A stretch of DNA of 64,000 nt, from the NCBI RefSeq assembly GCF_000321415.2, contig NC_019902.2, positions 3,224,001 to 3,288,000 on the forward strand, written 5' to 3'. Of the stretch, positions 26,941 to 36,752 are shown in pieces; the first letter of the stretch is position 1, and each line of letters starts with the position of its first letter. The DNA comes from Thioalkalivibrio nitratireducens DSM 14787 (GTDB lineage Bacteria; Pseudomonadota; Gammaproteobacteria; Ectothiorhodospirales; Ectothiorhodospiraceae). Position numbers and translations under genes: made by a program. The notes beneath the pieces were generated by a model, which saw only the letters and a program-made list of their open reading frames with translations, was not told the origin of the DNA and searched no databases.

Positions 26941-27016
26941 CAGGCCCGATGCGCTATCGTGTCTAGGCCCGGACCGGTGGTTCGCATGGCATTCCCCCTC
27001 ACGAACCTGACCCGAG

Positions 27017-27877
27017 ATGGCCACCCTCGACACCCTGCTCGCGCAATCGCTCCGGCTGTTGCCACATCACGCGATTTCCCGGTTTACCCATCGCGTCGCG
27101 CGCTGGGAGTCCTCCCGGATGCAGCCGCTGCTGCGGTTGTTCATCCGCCACTACGCCCTCGACATGTCGGAGGCACAGCCCTCCGACCCGGCAGCCTACC
27201 CCAGCTTCAACGCGCTGTTCACACGACCGCTGCGGCCGGAGGTTCGGCCGCTGGAGGGGGACGAACGCAGCATCGTCAGCCCCGCCGATGCGCGGGTCAG
27301 TGCGTTCGGTACCATCGAGGCCGGCCAGGTCTTCCAGGCCAAGGGGCACAGCTATACCGTCACCGAACTGTTCGGGGGCTTCGGCGATCTTGCCGAGCCG
27401 TTCGCACGCGGGCACTACCTGACGGTGTACCTCTCACCCCGCGACTACCACCGCGTGCACATGCCGCTGTCCGGACGGTTGACGACGATGCTGCACGTCC
27501 CGGGGCGGCTCTTCTCGGTGGCGCCGCGCATCGTCGCCAACACGCCACGCCTGTACGCCCGCAACGAACGGGTGGTCGCGTTCTTCGAGACCGAAAGCGG
27601 GCCCATGGCGCTGGCCCTGATCGGCGCGATCAACGTGGGTTCGATCGAGACCGTCTGGGCCGGGGAGATCACGCCCCCGGCAGGCCGGGCGATCCGTCGC
27701 ATCGACTACAGCAACCAATACATCCGCCTCGAACGCGGGGCAGAAATGGGGCGTTTCAACCTCGGCTCGTCGGTGGTGGTGCTGCTGCCCGACACGCCAG
27801 TCCGGTTCGACCCGGTCCTGACTCCGGACTCCGAGGTGCGCATCCGTTCCGAGGTTGCACGCATCCTGGGCGGCTGA
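27017..27877 (+). CDS. psd: Phosphatidylserine decarboxylase proenzyme
   Basis: Inner-membrane enzyme that makes phosphatidylethanolamine. The 286-residue proenzyme self-cleaves in the LGSS motif; Ser251 would become the pyruvoyl group on the short alpha chain. The catalytic Asp in SPADARVSAFG and His in YLSPRDYHRVHMP are present. It is convergent with epmA; the 458-bp gap between them is filled by dispersed repeats and no terminator is evident. Confidence 0.97.
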   Translation: MATLDTLLAQSLRLLPHHAISRFTHRVARWESSRMQPLLRLFIRHYALDMSEAQPSDPAAYPSFNALFTRPLRPEVRPLEGDERSIVSPADARVSAFGTIEAGQVFQAKGHSYTVTELFGGFGDLAEPFARGHYLTVYLSPRDYHRVHMPLSGRLTTMLHVPGRLFSVAPRIVANTPRLYARNERVVAFFETESGPMALALIGAINVGSIETVWAGEITPPAGRAIRRIDYSNQYIRLERGAEMGRFNLGSSVVVLLPDTPVRFDPVLTPDSEVRIRSEVARILGG

Positions 27878-28030
27878 GCGCCTCGGTGCGCGCCGATATC
27901 CTCCTCCGTGGCGCGGGCGACCCGAACCTGCCCGGCAAGAAAATCCGCAGGCAGGCAGCCAGGCCTGCATGGGCGATCCGGGAGCGCCAACACGGCCGGA
28001 CGCGTGCCGGTGGCAAACAGGCAAGGGGCA

Positions 28031-28316
28031 TCCTGATTATCGCGGAAGCTCCGCAAATTGGAACGGGCCGTCATCGAAACCACCGTCATCGCGAGGAGCG
28101 AAGCCTTGAGCCGCGAGCGCAGCGTGGCGGGACGTGGCGATCCAAACGGCGTTAGCCCTCCCCACGCCGCCTGGATTATTCGCTGCGCTCACCCTGCGGG
28201 CCAGCCTTCGGCTGTTCAATGCGCTGCGCGCATTAGTGCCGCGCTACGCTCGCAATGACGAGCGACCGACGCAGAACGGCGTCGCACTCGCTGCGGAGGT
28301 TTCGTGATAATCAGGA
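28031..28316. repeat. Outer inverted repeat, 26-bp arms
   Basis: The left arm (28031-28056) begins TCCTGATTATC; the right arm read in reverse (28316-28291) begins with the same 11 bases and then matches at about 10 of 14 further positions, sharing CTCCGCA. It encloses the 178-bp repeat symmetrically and could be the ends of a small non-autonomous element. The second copy of the inner repeat lacks these arms. Confidence 0.6.
28083..28260 (+). repeat. 178-bp GTCATCGCGAG dispersed repeat, copy A
   Basis: The element begins CCGTCATCGCGAGGAGCGAA and ends GCGCTACGCTCGCAATGAC(G), so its tips are inverted repeats of each other (GTCATxGCGAG). It matches copy B (53802-53979, opposite orientation) almost base for base over both arms, while the roughly 25-base core around 28146-28170 differs. 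The tips resemble a class of extragenic palindrome found in many proteobacteria. Confidence 0.85.
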
Positions 28317-28335
28317 GGGGCACTGTTCAAACTCC

Positions 28336-29301
28336 TCAGGCGCGCCCCCAGGGGAAATCGATCACGCCGGTGATGTCATCGACGTCGAGCAGGCGCATCA
28401 GCAGGCGATCGATTCCAAGAGCCACCCCCGAGCAGTCCGGTAGCCCCGACTGCATGGCCTGGGCGAAGTATTCATCGGCCTCCGGAATCGGCTGCTCCTG
28501 CCGCTCCCGGCGCGCGCGATCGGCCTCCCGCCGCTTCAGAAAGACCGCCGGATCGGTCAGCTCGTGAAATCCGTTCGCCAGCTCCAGATCGCCCCAGTAC
28601 AGTTCAAACCGACTCGCGTACCCGACCGCGCGTGGGTTGGAGCGGGCCAGGATTGCCTGGCTCTCCGGGTAGTCGACGATGAACGTCAGCCGGTCCCGGG
28701 GGAAGCGCGGGGCCAGTACCAGCGCCATCAGCGCATCCAGCCAGCCGTCACGGTCGAGGTTGCCGGTGAGTTCGAGACCGGCCTCGTGAGCCGCGCGCGC
28801 ACACTGGACAGCGCTGCAGGTCAGGGGGTCCAGCCCGAGTTCGCCCCGGAAGAGTTCGGCATAGGCCACGCGGGTCGCCGTACCGACCGGGCGAGCCCAC
28901 GCCCGATCCTCCGCGGCGACCGCCTGCACCAGATCCAGGACCTCGTCCATCAGGCGCCCGTCGTCGTAGCCCTGGCGATACCATTCCAGCAGCGTGAACT
29001 CGGGATTGTGGCGCCGGCCGCGTTCCTCGCCCCGGAACACGCGGGCAATCTGGTAGATGTCGCCGGATCCGTCGGCCAGCAGGCGTTTCATCGGATACTC
29101 GGGTGAGGTCTGCAGGTAACCGCTCGCCCCGCCCGGAGCCGACGCGCACCAGCTCTCCACCCCGGGATCCAGCGGCGCGCCCCCGGACAGCACCGGGGTT
29201 TCCACCTCGAGCACTCCGCGCCGGGCGAAGAAGCGACGTATGGCCGCGTTCACCCGCGCGCGCGGCTTCCGGGACGTCCCCGCGCAGGGCCGCCAGTTCA
29301 C
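28336..29301 (-). CDS. epmA: Elongation factor P--(R)-beta-lysine ligase
   Basis: Paralogue of class II lysyl-tRNA synthetase (321 residues) without the anticodon-binding domain; it attaches (R)-beta-lysine to Lys34 of EF-P. Motif 2 (YQIARVFRGEERGRRHNPEFTLLEWY) and motif 3 (GVALGIDRLLMRLL) are intact. It begins MNWRPCAGTSRKPRARVNA, as EpmA proteins do. It lies directly downstream of efp on the same strand (93-bp gap), with epmB divergent on the other side of efp. Confidence 0.95.
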   Translation of the reverse strand: MNWRPCAGTSRKPRARVNAAIRRFFARRGVLEVETPVLSGGAPLDPGVESWCASAPGGASGYLQTSPEYPMKRLLADGSGDIYQIARVFRGEERGRRHNPEFTLLEWYRQGYDDGRLMDEVLDLVQAVAAEDRAWARPVGTATRVAYAELFRGELGLDPLTCSAVQCARAAHEAGLELTGNLDRDGWLDALMALVLAPRFPRDRLTFIVDYPESQAILARSNPRAVGYASRFELYWGDLELANGFHELTDPAVFLKRREADRARRERQEQPIPEADEYFAQAMQSGLPDCSGVALGIDRLLMRLLDVDDITGVIDFPWGRA

Positions 29302-29394
29302 CGTGCCGCCCCCTGCAATCCGGATCCCGCACGGCGCCGATTCCCGGCTGGGCCGCCCATGGCGGGGACAGCGCGACGCGTTGCCTGCGCTGCC

Positions 29395-29958
29395 TCAGAC
29401 GCGAGAGACGTATTCCCCGGAGCGGGTGTCGACCTTGACCGTCTCGCCCTCTTCCACGAACAGCGGCACCTTGACCACCGCCCCCGTTTCCAGCGTGGCC
29501 GGCTTGGTGCCGCCCTGCGCGGTATCGCCGCGGACGCCCGGGTCGCATTGCACGATCTTCAGCTCCACGAAGTTCGGCGGCATCACCGACAGCGGCTCGC
29601 CGTTCCACAGCGTGACGGTGCAGATATCCTGCTCCTTCAGCCATTGCGCGGTATCCCCGAGTGCGGCCTCGCCCACCGCATACTGCTCGTAGGTATCCGG
29701 GACCATGAAGTGCCAGAATTCGCCGTCCGTGTACAGGTACTGCATGTCGGTATCCATCACGTCGGCCGCCTCGACCGACTCGCCCGACTTGAAGGTCTTT
29801 TCCAGCACGCGGCCGGTGCGCAGATTACGCACCCGGACCCGGTTGAACGCCTGGCCCTTGCCCGGCTTGACGAACTCGTTCTCGACGATCACCTGCGGAT
29901 CGCCATCCAGTAGAATCTTCAGCCCCGCCTTGAATTCGCTGGTACTGTACGTTGCCAT
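29395..29958 (-). CDS. efp: Elongation factor P
   Basis: Relieves ribosome stalling at polyproline stretches. The 187-residue protein has the domain I loop [11 protein letters not shown] with the modifiable Lys34, and the C-terminal [21 protein letters not shown]-type signature. Lys34 in a PGKG context with epmA and epmB next door indicates beta-lysylation and not rhamnosylation (which uses Arg32 and EarP). Start ATG at 29958, divergent from epmB. Confidence 0.97.
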   Translation of the reverse strand: MATYSTSEFKAGLKILLDGDPQVIVENEFVKPGKGQAFNRVRVRNLRTGRVLEKTFKSGESVEAADVMDTDMQYLYTDGEFWHFMVPDTYEQYAVGEAALGDTAQWLKEQDICTVTLWNGEPLSVMPPNFVELKIVQCDPGVRGDTAQGGTKPATLETGAVVKVPLFVEEGETVKVDTRSGEYVSRV

Positions 29959-30030
29959 GTCGTGTCGTCCTCGCGGCCCTGCTGCCGCCTGCAAGCGGAA
30001 TCGTGGCCGGCCCCGGCCACCCAGGTAACC

Positions 30031-31122
30031 ATGCCCACAAAGCCCATCATGATACCCCGACCCGGGCCATCCGCACAGACGCCCAAATGGCAGCGGGCGC
30101 TGGCCCGGGCGATCACCGACCCGCTGGAACTGCTGCGCCGGCTGGATCTCGAGCCCGACCGGGAACCGGAGGCGCTGCAGGCCCACCACGGATTCCGCAC
30201 CCTGGTGCCGGAAAGTTATCTCGCACGCATCCGGCGTGGCGACCCCCGGGATCCGCTGTTGCTGCAGGTTCTGCCCCAGGGCGCCGAGGTGAACGAACGC
30301 CCCGGTTTCCTGGCCGATCCGGTCGGCGACCGCAGCGCCTTGGCAACCCTCGGACTGCTGCATAAGTACCCCGGGCGTGTGCTGCTGGTCACCACCGGTG
30401 CCTGCGCGATCCACTGCCGGTACTGCTTCCGGCGGGAGTTTCCCTATGGCGAACTTCAGGCGTCGCGGGACTGGGGCGATGCGCTGGATTACATCCGCGC
30501 GAACACCGGGATCACCGAGGTCATCCTGAGCGGGGGCGACCCCTTGGCGCTGCCCGACCGGCGGCTGTCCGAACTGGTTCGGCGCCTGGACGCGGTTGCC
30601 CACCTGCGCCGGCTGCGTATCCACACGCGGCTGCCCGTGGTGCTGCCGGAACGGGTCGACGCGGGACTGTTGTCCTGGCTGGGGACCGGGCGCCTGGCGC
30701 ATGTGGTGGTGCTGCATGCGAACCATCCCCGCGAATTCGAGGCTCCCGCCGCGGCTGCGCTCGCACGGCTGCGATCCGCCGGGGTCACCCTGCTCAACCA
30801 GGCGGTGCTGCTCGCGGGCATCAACGACGATCCGGACACGCTGTGCGAATTGCAGCAGGCGGGCTTCGCGGCAGGGGTCCTGCCGTACTACCTGCATCTG
30901 CTCGACCGGGCCCGGGGCGTGGGGCACTTCGATGTCGACGAACGACGCGCACAGGCGCTTCATGCCATGCTGCGCGAACGACTGCCCGGCTACCTGGTGC
31001 CGCGACTGGTCCGCGAGATCGCCGGTGCACCCAGCAAGGTCCCCGTACCGGGCGATCCGGCCCCACGTGCTGGGTCCGATCCGGTCGGCGATGGCGGAGC
31101 CCGGATGTTTTCCATAGGATGA
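30031..31122 (+). CDS. epmB: EF-P beta-lysylation protein, lysine 2,3-aminomutase-like
   Basis: Radical-SAM enzyme that converts L-alpha-lysine to (R)-beta-lysine for EF-P. With the ATG at 30031 it has 363 residues; an ATG 18 bases later is an alternative. The cluster motif is Cys125-x3-Cys129-x2-Cys132 ([17 protein letters not shown]), followed by the [10 protein letters not shown] and HTRLPVVLP segments of aminomutases and the PLP-site-like [17 protein letters not shown]. It is divergent from efp with only 72 bases between start codons. Confidence 0.95.
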   Translation: MPTKPIMIPRPGPSAQTPKWQRALARAITDPLELLRRLDLEPDREPEALQAHHGFRTLVPESYLARIRRGDPRDPLLLQVLPQGAEVNERPGFLADPVGDRSALATLGLLHKYPGRVLLVTTGACAIHCRYCFRREFPYGELQASRDWGDALDYIRANTGITEVILSGGDPLALPDRRLSELVRRLDAVAHLRRLRIHTRLPVVLPERVDAGLLSWLGTGRLAHVVVLHANHPREFEAPAAAALARLRSAGVTLLNQAVLLAGINDDPDTLCELQQAGFAAGVLPYYLHLLDRARGVGHFDVDERRAQALHAMLRERLPGYLVPRLVREIAGAPSKVPVPGDPAPRAGSDPVGDGGARMFSIG

Positions 31123-31152
31123 TCCCACCACGGACGCAACCTGGGGCAGGCC

Positions 31153-32958
31153 ATGAATGACCCGACGACAGGTGCACCATTCCCGCTCCCCCGGCGTATT
31201 CCTCCGGAAGCCGGAGGCTTCCCGCCACTCGAACTTGAGGCGCTCGCCCAGTGGATCGACGGCCACCCGCTGGCCGACACACAATCGGCCGCAGCCACGA
31301 TGCTCGAGGCCGTACACGCGATCAACCGTGTCGCCATCGCGCCTGAACGGCTCGGGCCACTCGCCGATCTGCTGGACTCCCGGGTCCTGCCCATGCTGGA
31401 CCTGCTCGACCAGCGGCTGCGCCAGCTCCCGGTCCCGCTGGGGCGCAAGAGCCGCGCACTCGCGGAGACCTATACTGCGCTGAGCGGTGAACTCACCATC
31501 ACCCACCTGCAACGCGCGGACGACGCACTGCAGCAGGGCGGCACGGCCGACCCTGGGGCATTGCCGCACCTGGCCCGGGCCCTGCTGCTGACCGGGTGCC
31601 GCTGCATGCATGCCTGGCGCCTGTACCAGCCGGTGCCCGAGGGCATCTGGTTGCTGATCCACCGGATTTTCGCGGCAGCCGAACGCTCGGGCGTTGCCTC
31701 CCGCGCCGCGCCGCTACACGACAACCACCATGCGCTGGTGGCCGACAGCATCGACGGGCTGACCGCACGTCTCGCCGTACTCAGCGCCACCAATGTCCAC
31801 GCCCTGCGACAGGGAGAAATCGATCATCTCGCACGCTGGCTGAACCCCCTGCCCCTGCGCTGCCTGGATACACCGCCGGCGGATGGCGGGGATGGCACCC
31901 CGTATCTGCGTATCCTGCTGGATGAAGACAGGCTTCCGTCGCTGCTGGCGGGAGGCCACCCGCCGGACACGGGCACAGCACGTTACGTCGCCCTCGGCCC
32001 GGTGCTGGCGGCGATCCGTTCGGGCCCCGGGGATCCGCCACGGGGCTGGCACCCGGTCAGCACCGGGCTGGACCAGCGGCTCCTCAATCTTTGGGTTGTC
32101 GGGCCGAAGCGTCATTTCAGCCGCGAACCTGCCGATACCGGCCCGGTCATCAGCGTCACCGGCCTTGCGGACATCCACGCACTGGTCCGCGCCGACTACC
32201 GTCACCAGCGCAAGCTGGCGCGTGGCGAAACCAGCCTGTTCCCTTCCGGTGTCTTCGTGCCGGGGTCGGACGGCGATGGCAGCCGGATCCCGGGCGTGTT
32301 CGCCGGTGATCGGGCAGAAGCCGACGAGGACAGTGGCTTGAGCCTCGAGGAGCGCACCACGGACACCCCGGGCGGGACCCGCTGGCTCGCCGATCAGGAC
32401 ATGGACCGCCTCGCAGTAGCCTGGAACTCGGCGTTACGCGGGATCGACCCGCGCTTGCAGGATGCCGGTGCTGCCCCGGCGGGCCGCGTCCCCCGCCCCA
32501 TCGCCGCCCGGTTGCGCGATCTCGGTGCCGGGGGACTGAGCCTGCGGCTTTGCGCACCGGCCCAGAAGGTGTTCAGCGGCGACCTCATCGCGATTCGGAC
32601 CACCCGTCAGCGGCACGTGTACTGGCAACTCGGAATGATCCGCTGGCTGCGCTACGACGACCCCGAGGACGTCACGGTGGGCGTACAGTTTCTCGCGCCC
32701 GTCTGCTCGCCCACCGAGATCCAGGCATACCGCGCCAAGCGGCCTTCTGGAAAAGCATCCCCCGGCCTGTTCCTGCGCCTGCCAGGGGAGCCCGCGCGCG
32801 GCAGCCTGCTGTTCGCTCCCGGAACGTTCGCCGAAGGCACCCGGGTCGTTTTCCGCCAATCGGGGGAACTGCAGACAGTGTCCCTGGACACGATCCGGTC
32901 CGAGAGCCACACCTTCGCCCGTGCCGATTTCCTGCTGTCGGAAGTGGCGCTCGCCTGA
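31153..32958 (+). CDS. PilZ-like domain protein
   Basis: A 601-residue soluble protein with no signal peptide. The N-terminal two thirds are helical and not recognised. The C-terminal part (about 460-545) reads [20 protein letters not shown], then a basic [19 protein letters not shown] and [10 protein letters not shown]; this pattern is that of C-terminal PilZ-like domains in proteins that bind cyclic di-GMP, although the classical RxxxR motif is not obvious. It has a GGGGCAGG-type ribosome-binding site, follows epmB by 30 bases and precedes the FimX-like gene, which suggests a shared c-di-GMP role. Function otherwise unknown. Confidence 0.6.
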   Translation: MNDPTTGAPFPLPRRIPPEAGGFPPLELEALAQWIDGHPLADTQSAAATMLEAVHAINRVAIAPERLGPLADLLDSRVLPMLDLLDQRLRQLPVPLGRKSRALAETYTALSGELTITHLQRADDALQQGGTADPGALPHLARALLLTGCRCMHAWRLYQPVPEGIWLLIHRIFAAAERSGVASRAAPLHDNHHALVADSIDGLTARLAVLSATNVHALRQGEIDHLARWLNPLPLRCLDTPPADGGDGTPYLRILLDEDRLPSLLAGGHPPDTGTARYVALGPVLAAIRSGPGDPPRGWHPVSTGLDQRLLNLWVVGPKRHFSREPADTGPVISVTGLADIHALVRADYRHQRKLARGETSLFPSGVFVPGSDGDGSRIPGVFAGDRAEADEDSGLSLEERTTDTPGGTRWLADQDMDRLAVAWNSALRGIDPRLQDAGAAPAGRVPRPIAARLRDLGAGGLSLRLCAPAQKVFSGDLIAIRTTRQRHVYWQLGMIRWLRYDDPEDVTVGVQFLAPVCSPTEIQAYRAKRPSGKASPGLFLRLPGEPARGSLLFAPGTFAEGTRVVFRQSGELQTVSLDTIRSESHTFARADFLLSEVALA

Positions 32959-33015
32959 CCGTCGGCACGCCCGGGTACCTGTAGCGCGCACACACCTACC
33001 GGCGCGATCGACCCT

Positions 33016-33045
33016 TGGTCAGCAGGGCCGCAACTTGGGTATGAT
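33016..33045 (+). promoter_or_regulatory. Possible promoter of the FimX-like gene
   Basis: TGGTCA (33016-33021) and TATGAT (33040-33045) are 18 bases apart in the 241-bp gap before the FimX-like gene. The leader would be about 148 bases. The -35 box is weak, so this is only a candidate. Confidence 0.3.
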
Positions 33046-33199
33046 GCCGAGCAGGGGAGATTAACAAGGGAACCGCGTCGCGACCCACGGCTCGCCCACA
33101 TGATCCGGGCAGGCCCCGCCGGCAGCGTCCCCCGCGTTCGGCTGCACTCATCGCGTGCGGCCGATACGGCGCGCTCGATCCAGGAAACGATGGGTATCG

Positions 33200-35266
33200 A
33201 TGATGACCGCAGCGATCCACACTCTGTTCGTCACCCTGGACCCGGAGCGGGCGGAACGCGTGATCAGCGGCATCCGAATGCGCGGCACCGCAGTGCGTGC
33301 GCAGCAGGCGTCGGACCGTTCGCAACTGGATGAGCTTCTCGACGCCAGCCGCTTCGACACGGTCGTGCTGATCGAGTCCGGGCTGGATCTGCAGCTGGAC
33401 GAAATCCGCACGGCCCTGCACCAATCCGGACGGGAAACGCCGGTCATCGTGATCACCCCGCGCCCCGAACCCGAGCGGCTGGCCATTTACGAGGCTGGTG
33501 CCTTCGGGGTGGTCGGCTGCGACCAGGAAGACGTCGCCGCGATGCTGATCCTGAAGGCGGTCGAGTACCAGTTCTGCTGCAATCAGTTACACCGGACCCG
33601 CTACACGCTGCAGGAGGCCGAACGGCGTTACCTGCTGCTGCTGGACAGTTCGCGTGACCCCATCGCCTATGTGCAGGACGGCACCTACCTGTATGCCAAC
33701 GACGCCTGGCGCGAATTCTTCCAGATCGAAACCCCGGAAGATCTCGCCCGGTACCGCATCGACGATTTCGTGGCCCCGGAACAGCGGGATCTCCTGCAGG
33801 CGTTGCTGGACGCGCGCAACGAACAGCCCGATACGGTCGAAACCACCCAGACGATGACGCTGCGGGATGCGCAAGGGCGATCCTTCGAGGCCGAGGTCGT
33901 GCTCACGGATGCCACCGTCGACGGCGAGGGCTGCACGGTGCTGCGCGTCGCCAACGATCGCCCCACGGGGACCACGGGTCAATTGTCGGTGCTCGACCCG
34001 GTCACGGGACTGTACAACCGGCGCTACCTGATCCGCTCCCTCGAGGATGCGCTGGTTACCGCGGCACGCTCCGAGTTGCCGTTTGCACTGATCGATATCT
34101 CGATCGACGACTTCGCGTCGATCCGGATCGAGCGCGGGCTGAGCACGTCGGACGTCCTGCTCGCCGACCTAGGCGTGTTTCTCAGGGAGCGTTTCCCCGC
34201 TCCAGCCACCGTCGCCCGCCTGCGCGGAGAGGAGTTCGGCGTGCTGGTGCCCGACGCCCGGCGCGCGGATTTGGAACCACAGCTCGACGCGCTGATCCGG
34301 GATGCATCCAAGCGGTCGATCGACCTGGGGCAGGACACGATCACGGTCACGCTGTCCTGCGGTGTCGTGATCGCAGACAACTCGGTGCCCGCCGCCGAAC
34401 ACCTGCTCACGCGCACCACCCGGGCGCTGGACCAGGCGCGCAGCGCGGGCGGCAACCGCTGCCACTTCCATCGCCCGGAGGACGGGGGACCGGCGCGTAC
34501 GGCATCTGACCAGGCTTGGCACGCGCGGATCCAGGAGGCAATGGCCAACGACCGGCTGCGGCTGCTGTATCAGCCGGTGGTCAACCTGCACGGTGCGGAC
34601 GTCCCCCGTTTCAACGTGTTTGTCCGACTGTTCGGACTCGAGGGCCAGATCTACGAGCCCAGCGATTTCCTTCCTGCCGCCGAACGTACCGGAATCGCAG
34701 CCGAGCTCGACCGGTGGATCATCCGCCACGCGATCGGAATACTGGCGGAGCGGCTGAAGGAGGATCCGAAGGCGATCTTCTTTCTGAAGCTCACGTGCGG
34801 CTCGCTGAACGACGGCTCGGTCGTCGTTTGGCTGCAGGAGGTACTGCACCAGCACCGCGTGCCGGCGGGCAACGTGGTGGTCGAGATCAAGGCGGCCACG
34901 ATCATCACCAATCTGAAGGCGGCAATCGCTGTGGCGCGCGGCCTGAAGACGATCCACAGCTGCCTGTGCATCGACGATTTCGGCAACGGGCTCAACCCGT
35001 TCCACATCCTTCGCCACGTGGACGCCGACTACATCAAGCTCGACGGGGCCTTCGTCCGCGACCTGGTCACCGACGCGAACAACCAGCAGGCCATCCGCCG
35101 CTTCACCGAGGCGGCCCACGCGAAGGGCAAGCAGGTGATCGTGCCCCGGGTGGAGGACGCCGCTACACTCGCGGTCCTGTTCAGCCTGAACGTGAACCTG
35201 GTGCAGGGCTATTTCGTGCACCCCCCGAGCGAACAGCTGGACTTCGATTTCACCCAGGTGCTCTGA
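33200..35266 (+). CDS. FimX-like protein: pseudo-receiver, PAS, degenerate GGDEF and EAL
   Basis: A 688-residue signalling protein from the ATG-ATG pair at 33200. Residues 1-125 form a receiver-like fold whose phospho-acceptor position reads IESG, so it is probably not phosphorylated. A PAS domain covers about 140-255, a GGDEF domain about 262-425 with RGEEF (342-346) in place of GGDEF, and an EAL domain about 435-680 with NVFVRL in place of EVLLRL. This REC-PAS-degenerate GGDEF-degenerate EAL order is that of FimX, a c-di-GMP receptor for type IV pilus extension. It most likely binds but neither makes nor breaks c-di-GMP. Confidence 0.85.
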   Translation: MMTAAIHTLFVTLDPERAERVISGIRMRGTAVRAQQASDRSQLDELLDASRFDTVVLIESGLDLQLDEIRTALHQSGRETPVIVITPRPEPERLAIYEAGAFGVVGCDQEDVAAMLILKAVEYQFCCNQLHRTRYTLQEAERRYLLLLDSSRDPIAYVQDGTYLYANDAWREFFQIETPEDLARYRIDDFVAPEQRDLLQALLDARNEQPDTVETTQTMTLRDAQGRSFEAEVVLTDATVDGEGCTVLRVANDRPTGTTGQLSVLDPVTGLYNRRYLIRSLEDALVTAARSELPFALIDISIDDFASIRIERGLSTSDVLLADLGVFLRERFPAPATVARLRGEEFGVLVPDARRADLEPQLDALIRDASKRSIDLGQDTITVTLSCGVVIADNSVPAAEHLLTRTTRALDQARSAGGNRCHFHRPEDGGPARTASDQAWHARIQEAMANDRLRLLYQPVVNLHGADVPRFNVFVRLFGLEGQIYEPSDFLPAAERTGIAAELDRWIIRHAIGILAERLKEDPKAIFFLKLTCGSLNDGSVVVWLQEVLHQHRVPAGNVVVEIKAATIITNLKAAIAVARGLKTIHSCLCIDDFGNGLNPFHILRHVDADYIKLDGAFVRDLVTDANNQQAIRRFTEAAHAKGKQVIVPRVEDAATLAVLFSLNVNLVQGYFVHPPSEQLDFDFTQVL

Positions 35267-35377
35267 ACAACCGCGAAAATGCAACCAGCGCAGATCCTGC
35301 GTCGATCGCGGCGACTCGCGCCGATGGCACCGGAATCCTCGTCCTGCGGGGCAGGCTGCTCTCCTACGCGGACCTGA

Positions 35378-35400
35378 CCGCGCGAGCGCTTCTCGCGCGG
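35378..35400. repeat. Stem-loop downstream of dnaJ
   Basis: CCGCGCGAG-CGCTT-CTCGCGCGG is a perfect 9-bp stem 50 bases beyond the dnaJ stop, in the 183-bp gap shared with the convergent FimX-like gene. It has no T-run, so it is at most a weak terminator or a 3'-end stabiliser. Confidence 0.45.
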
Positions 35401-35449
35401 GAAACCAACCCCTGCGCGTGCCTGCTGCGGCTGCCGCCGCGCGCCGGCC

Positions 35450-36607
35450 TCACTTGCTCCAGAACTTCAGGTCCTCGAAGAAGCTGCGCACGCCGTCGAG
35501 CCAGGAATGCGTCTGCGGGCTGTGCCGCGTGCCGCCCTCCTGGGTGGAGGCGTCGAATTCCTTCAGCAGTTCCTTTTGCCGATGGGTCAGATTGACCGGC
35601 GTCTCCACCACGACCCGGCAGAGCAGGTCGCCGACGCCGCCTCCATGCACCGAGGTCACGCCTTTGGCGCGCAGCCGGAACTGCTTGCCGCTCTGCGTCT
35701 CGGCGGGGATCTTCAGGGACACGCGCCCCTTCAGGCAGGGCACCTCCAGTTCTCCGCCGAGCGCGGCAGTCGCGAACGAGATCGGCACTTCGCAGTGGAG
35801 GTCACTGCCATCCCGCCTGAACAGCTTGTGCGGCTTGACCCGCACCTGCACGTACAGGTCGCCGGGCGGGCCGCCGTTGATCCCGGCCTCGCCCTGCCCG
35901 GACAGCCGGATCCGGTCCCCCGTGTCGACCCCGGCCGGGATCTTTACATCCAGCGTATTCTGCTGCTGTACTCGGCCGGTACCGCCGCAGGACTTGCAAG
36001 GGCTGGGGATCACCTTGCCGGTGCCGTGGCAGCGCGGACACGTCTGCTGCACCGAGAAGAAGCCCTGCTGAATCCGCACCTGCCCGACGCCGTTGCAGGT
36101 GGGGCAAGTCTCCGGGCTGGTGCCCGGCTCGGCGCCGCTGCCGTCGCAGGTATCGCAGACGGCAGTGGTCGGCACGCGTATCTTGACCTCGGTGCCGAAC
36201 ACCGCCTCTTCGAGCGTGAGCTCCAGGTTGTACTGCAGATCCGAGCCGCGATAGGCGCGGGCACCCCCGCCCCGGGCACCGCCGCCGAAGATATCCCCGA
36301 AGATATCCTCGAAGATGTCGCTGAAGCCCCCTCCGCCGGCACCGCCGAACCCGCCGGGCCCGCCGGGCCCCGCTGCCGACGCATCCACGCCGGCATGCCC
36401 GTAACGGTCGTAAGCCGCGCGCTTGCGGGCATCGCTCAGGACATCGTAGGCCGCCCGCGCTTCCTTGAACCGGGCCTCGGAATCGGCGTCGCCCGGGTTG
36501 CGATCCGGGTGATACTTCATCGCCAGGCGCCGAAACGCCTTCTTGATCGCCTCGGATGAAGCGTCACGGGCCACGCCGAGCACTTCGTAATAGTCACGTT
36601 GCGCCAT
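35450..36607 (-). CDS. dnaJ: Chaperone protein DnaJ
   Basis: Type I Hsp40 that delivers substrates to DnaK and stimulates its ATPase. The 385 residues comprise the J domain with His33-Pro34-Asp35, a Gly/Phe-rich linker (about 75-115), four CxxCxGxG zinc repeats ([32 protein letters not shown]) and the C-terminal substrate domain. The ATG at 36607 ([12 protein letters not shown]) fits the family. An intrinsic terminator lies between dnaK and this gene, so it is probably expressed at a lower level. Confidence 0.97.
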   Translation of the reverse strand: MAQRDYYEVLGVARDASSEAIKKAFRRLAMKYHPDRNPGDADSEARFKEARAAYDVLSDARKRAAYDRYGHAGVDASAAGPGGPGGFGGAGGGGFSDIFEDIFGDIFGGGARGGGARAYRGSDLQYNLELTLEEAVFGTEVKIRVPTTAVCDTCDGSGAEPGTSPETCPTCNGVGQVRIQQGFFSVQQTCPRCHGTGKVIPSPCKSCGGTGRVQQQNTLDVKIPAGVDTGDRIRLSGQGEAGINGGPPGDLYVQVRVKPHKLFRRDGSDLHCEVPISFATAALGGELEVPCLKGRVSLKIPAETQSGKQFRLRAKGVTSVHGGGVGDLLCRVVVETPVNLTHRQKELLKEFDASTQEGGTRHSPQTHSWLDGVRSFFEDLKFWSK

Positions 36608-36654
36608 CTCGGATCCTTGCGGGTTGCCGCGCCGCCCGTTCCGGGCCACGCGGT

Positions 36655-36698
36655 AAAAGGCACGCCCGGTCCCCTGTCGTGCCGGTCCCGGGCGTGCC
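36655..36698 (-). terminator. Intrinsic terminator between dnaK and dnaJ
   Basis: On the minus strand an 11-bp stem (GGCACGCCCGG and its complement, 36659-36698, loop 18 bases) is followed by TTTT (36655-36658). It lies 54 bases after the dnaK stop and 48 before dnaJ, so it probably attenuates readthrough into dnaJ. Confidence 0.75.
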
Positions 36699-36752
36699 TG
36701 ATCGGGTCAACTGCCAACCGCCGGCCCATTGCGGTACCGGCGCCGCAGCTGC

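Larger units (their letters stand above)
27878..28335. other. Intergenic region psd / epmA filled by nested repeats
   Basis: No gene is supported. It holds a 178-bp palindromic dispersed repeat (28083-28260) nested inside a wider inverted repeat whose arms are at 28031-28056 and 28291-28316. Both flanking genes end here, the usual site for such repeats. Confidence 0.8.

Noticed and set aside
26278-28155. A 625-codon plus-strand gene spanning the PAS fragment and psd
   Set aside because: From 27017 on it is only an off-frame shadow of psd; only the PAS-like part has coding character.
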